A program made the translations under genes and the position numbers. DNA of 32,599 bases from a virus, in the IMG/VR virus record IMGVR_UViG_3300000115_000101, positions 1 to 32,599 of that record. The stretch is one strand, 5' to 3'. Shown here piece after piece: positions 32,194-32,599 of this stretch. Positions within the stretch are counted from its first letter, which is position 1; each line of letters opens with the position of its first letter. The notes beneath the pieces were generated by a model, which saw nothing but the letters and a program-made list of their open reading frames with translations, searched no databases and was not told the origin of the DNA.

Positions 32194-32599
32194 TATGCTA
32201 CAAATTCTAATGCTTTACTAAACATTTTTTTATTTACGTCTTGATCTTGCTTGAAATTCTTAATAACTCGAGCTTGACGTTTTTTTCCTGTTTTTGTAAT
32301 ATATTCGAAATTACCTTCAATAATATTTTCTTGAACTCTATTAAATACTTCCCAAAGCATATTTCCTTCATCTGCTTTACGTTGAGCTTCTAAAACTTCT
32401 TCAATTGCTTGATCATCAAAAGTATTTTCTGTATCTTCTACTCTAATATCTAAAAATGATTTGGCAAGATTAAACATTTGTTCTTCTCCTAATTCAATTT
32501 CTTTCATCTTATTCATTGCTTCAACAGTTAAAGGTAATCTTTCAACCATCTCTTTAATAGTATCTTGTAAAGTTGAAAAATCATAACCCATATGACGGA
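32193..32599 (-). CDS. DUF932-like protein, 5' end cut by window edge
   Basis: The frame is open to the right edge: before the ATG at 32591 it reads R-H in frame (RHMGYDF), so that ATG is probably internal and the true start lies outside. The visible part has a charged helix (LQDTIKEMVERLPLTVEAMN), a LEAQRKADEGNMLWEVFNRV segment and ends VNKKMFSKALEFVA. The W-x-V-F-N-x-x-Q-E-N-I-I-x-G pattern followed by a basic stretch and N-K-x-x-x-x-A matches the C-terminal part of DUF932 proteins, a phage- and plasmid-associated family of unknown biochemical function, usually 270-370 residues. It overlaps the lipoprotein gene as TAATG, so it heads this transcript. Confidence 0.6.
   Translation of the reverse strand, partial: RHMGYDFSTLQDTIKEMVERLPLTVEAMNKMKEIELGEEQMFNLAKSFLDIRVEDTENTFDDQAIEEVLEAQRKADEGNMLWEVFNRVQENIIEGNFEYITKTGKKRQARVIKNFKQDQDVNKKMFSKALEFVA

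Noticed and set aside
1-32599. tRNA genes, integrase, transposase or attachment sites
   Set aside because: I looked on both strands and saw no cloverleaf with a TTC-containing arm and no recombinase motif; the window is almost entirely packed with minus-strand coding sequence.

Overview
The window looks like the late structural region of a large, AT-rich, tailed bacteriophage with a contractile, T4-like tail. The best-supported anchors are a gp25-type baseplate wedge protein, a gp6/BaseplateJ-type protein, an OB-fold/spike hub protein and a gp55-type late sigma factor, all in T4-like order. Every gene I can support is on the minus strand, so the window is described in transcription order, right to left. 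The phage appears to be a marine or otherwise environmental relative of T4 ('far-T4' type). Start codons are preceded by A/T-rich sequence with almost no Shine-Dalgarno, and one gene encodes a lipoprotein with an acidic post-cysteine segment (C-S-P-E-E). Both are typical of Bacteroidota, so a flavobacterial host is a reasonable but unproven inference.

Right end (32.6-29.2 kb): an accessory or regulatory cassette of small genes. It holds a 5'-truncated DUF932-like gene running off the right edge, a surface-type lipoprotein, an unknown 187-residue protein, a T5orf172/GIY-YIG-superfamily protein, two tiny genes read directly from the sequence (46 and 56 aa) and three short helical proteins. TAATG overlaps couple the first three genes. 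A 140-base gene-free leader (29408-29547) separates the 142-residue gene from the next block.

Middle (29.2-27.4 kb): an HD-domain phosphohydrolase, a one-helix membrane protein and the gp55-like sigma factor form a tight cluster that probably switches on the downstream late genes.

Baseplate block (27.4-14.6 kb): a small helical protein, a gp5-like hub/spike without a lysozyme domain, an unexpected multi-pass membrane protein, a small amphipathic-helix protein, gp25, gp6, a DNRLRE-like structural protein, a small coiled-coil protein and a 1762-residue protein that joins a tail-protein-I (gp7-like) core to a LamG-like domain. A 1555-residue structural protein that shares a small module with the 1762-residue protein begins at 14590.

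Fibre block (14.6-0 kb): the 1555-residue protein, then a conserved 221-residue structural protein, two adjacent proteins with homologous C-terminal domains, a collagen-like fibre, two more fibre proteins, two small genes and a second collagen-like fibre that runs off the left edge. The second collagen-like fibre and the 700-residue fibre share an N-terminal attachment motif. The collagen-like genes contain long exact internal repeats whose offsets are multiples of 9 bases, keeping the Gly-X-Y register.

A 10-base motif (ATATTTATAA in the sense direction) sits just upstream of six structural genes, and I found it nowhere else. It is the best candidate for the late promoter or another shared late-gene signal. 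I saw no tRNA, CRISPR array, insertion sequence or integrase. No gene-free stretch exceeds 300 bases.
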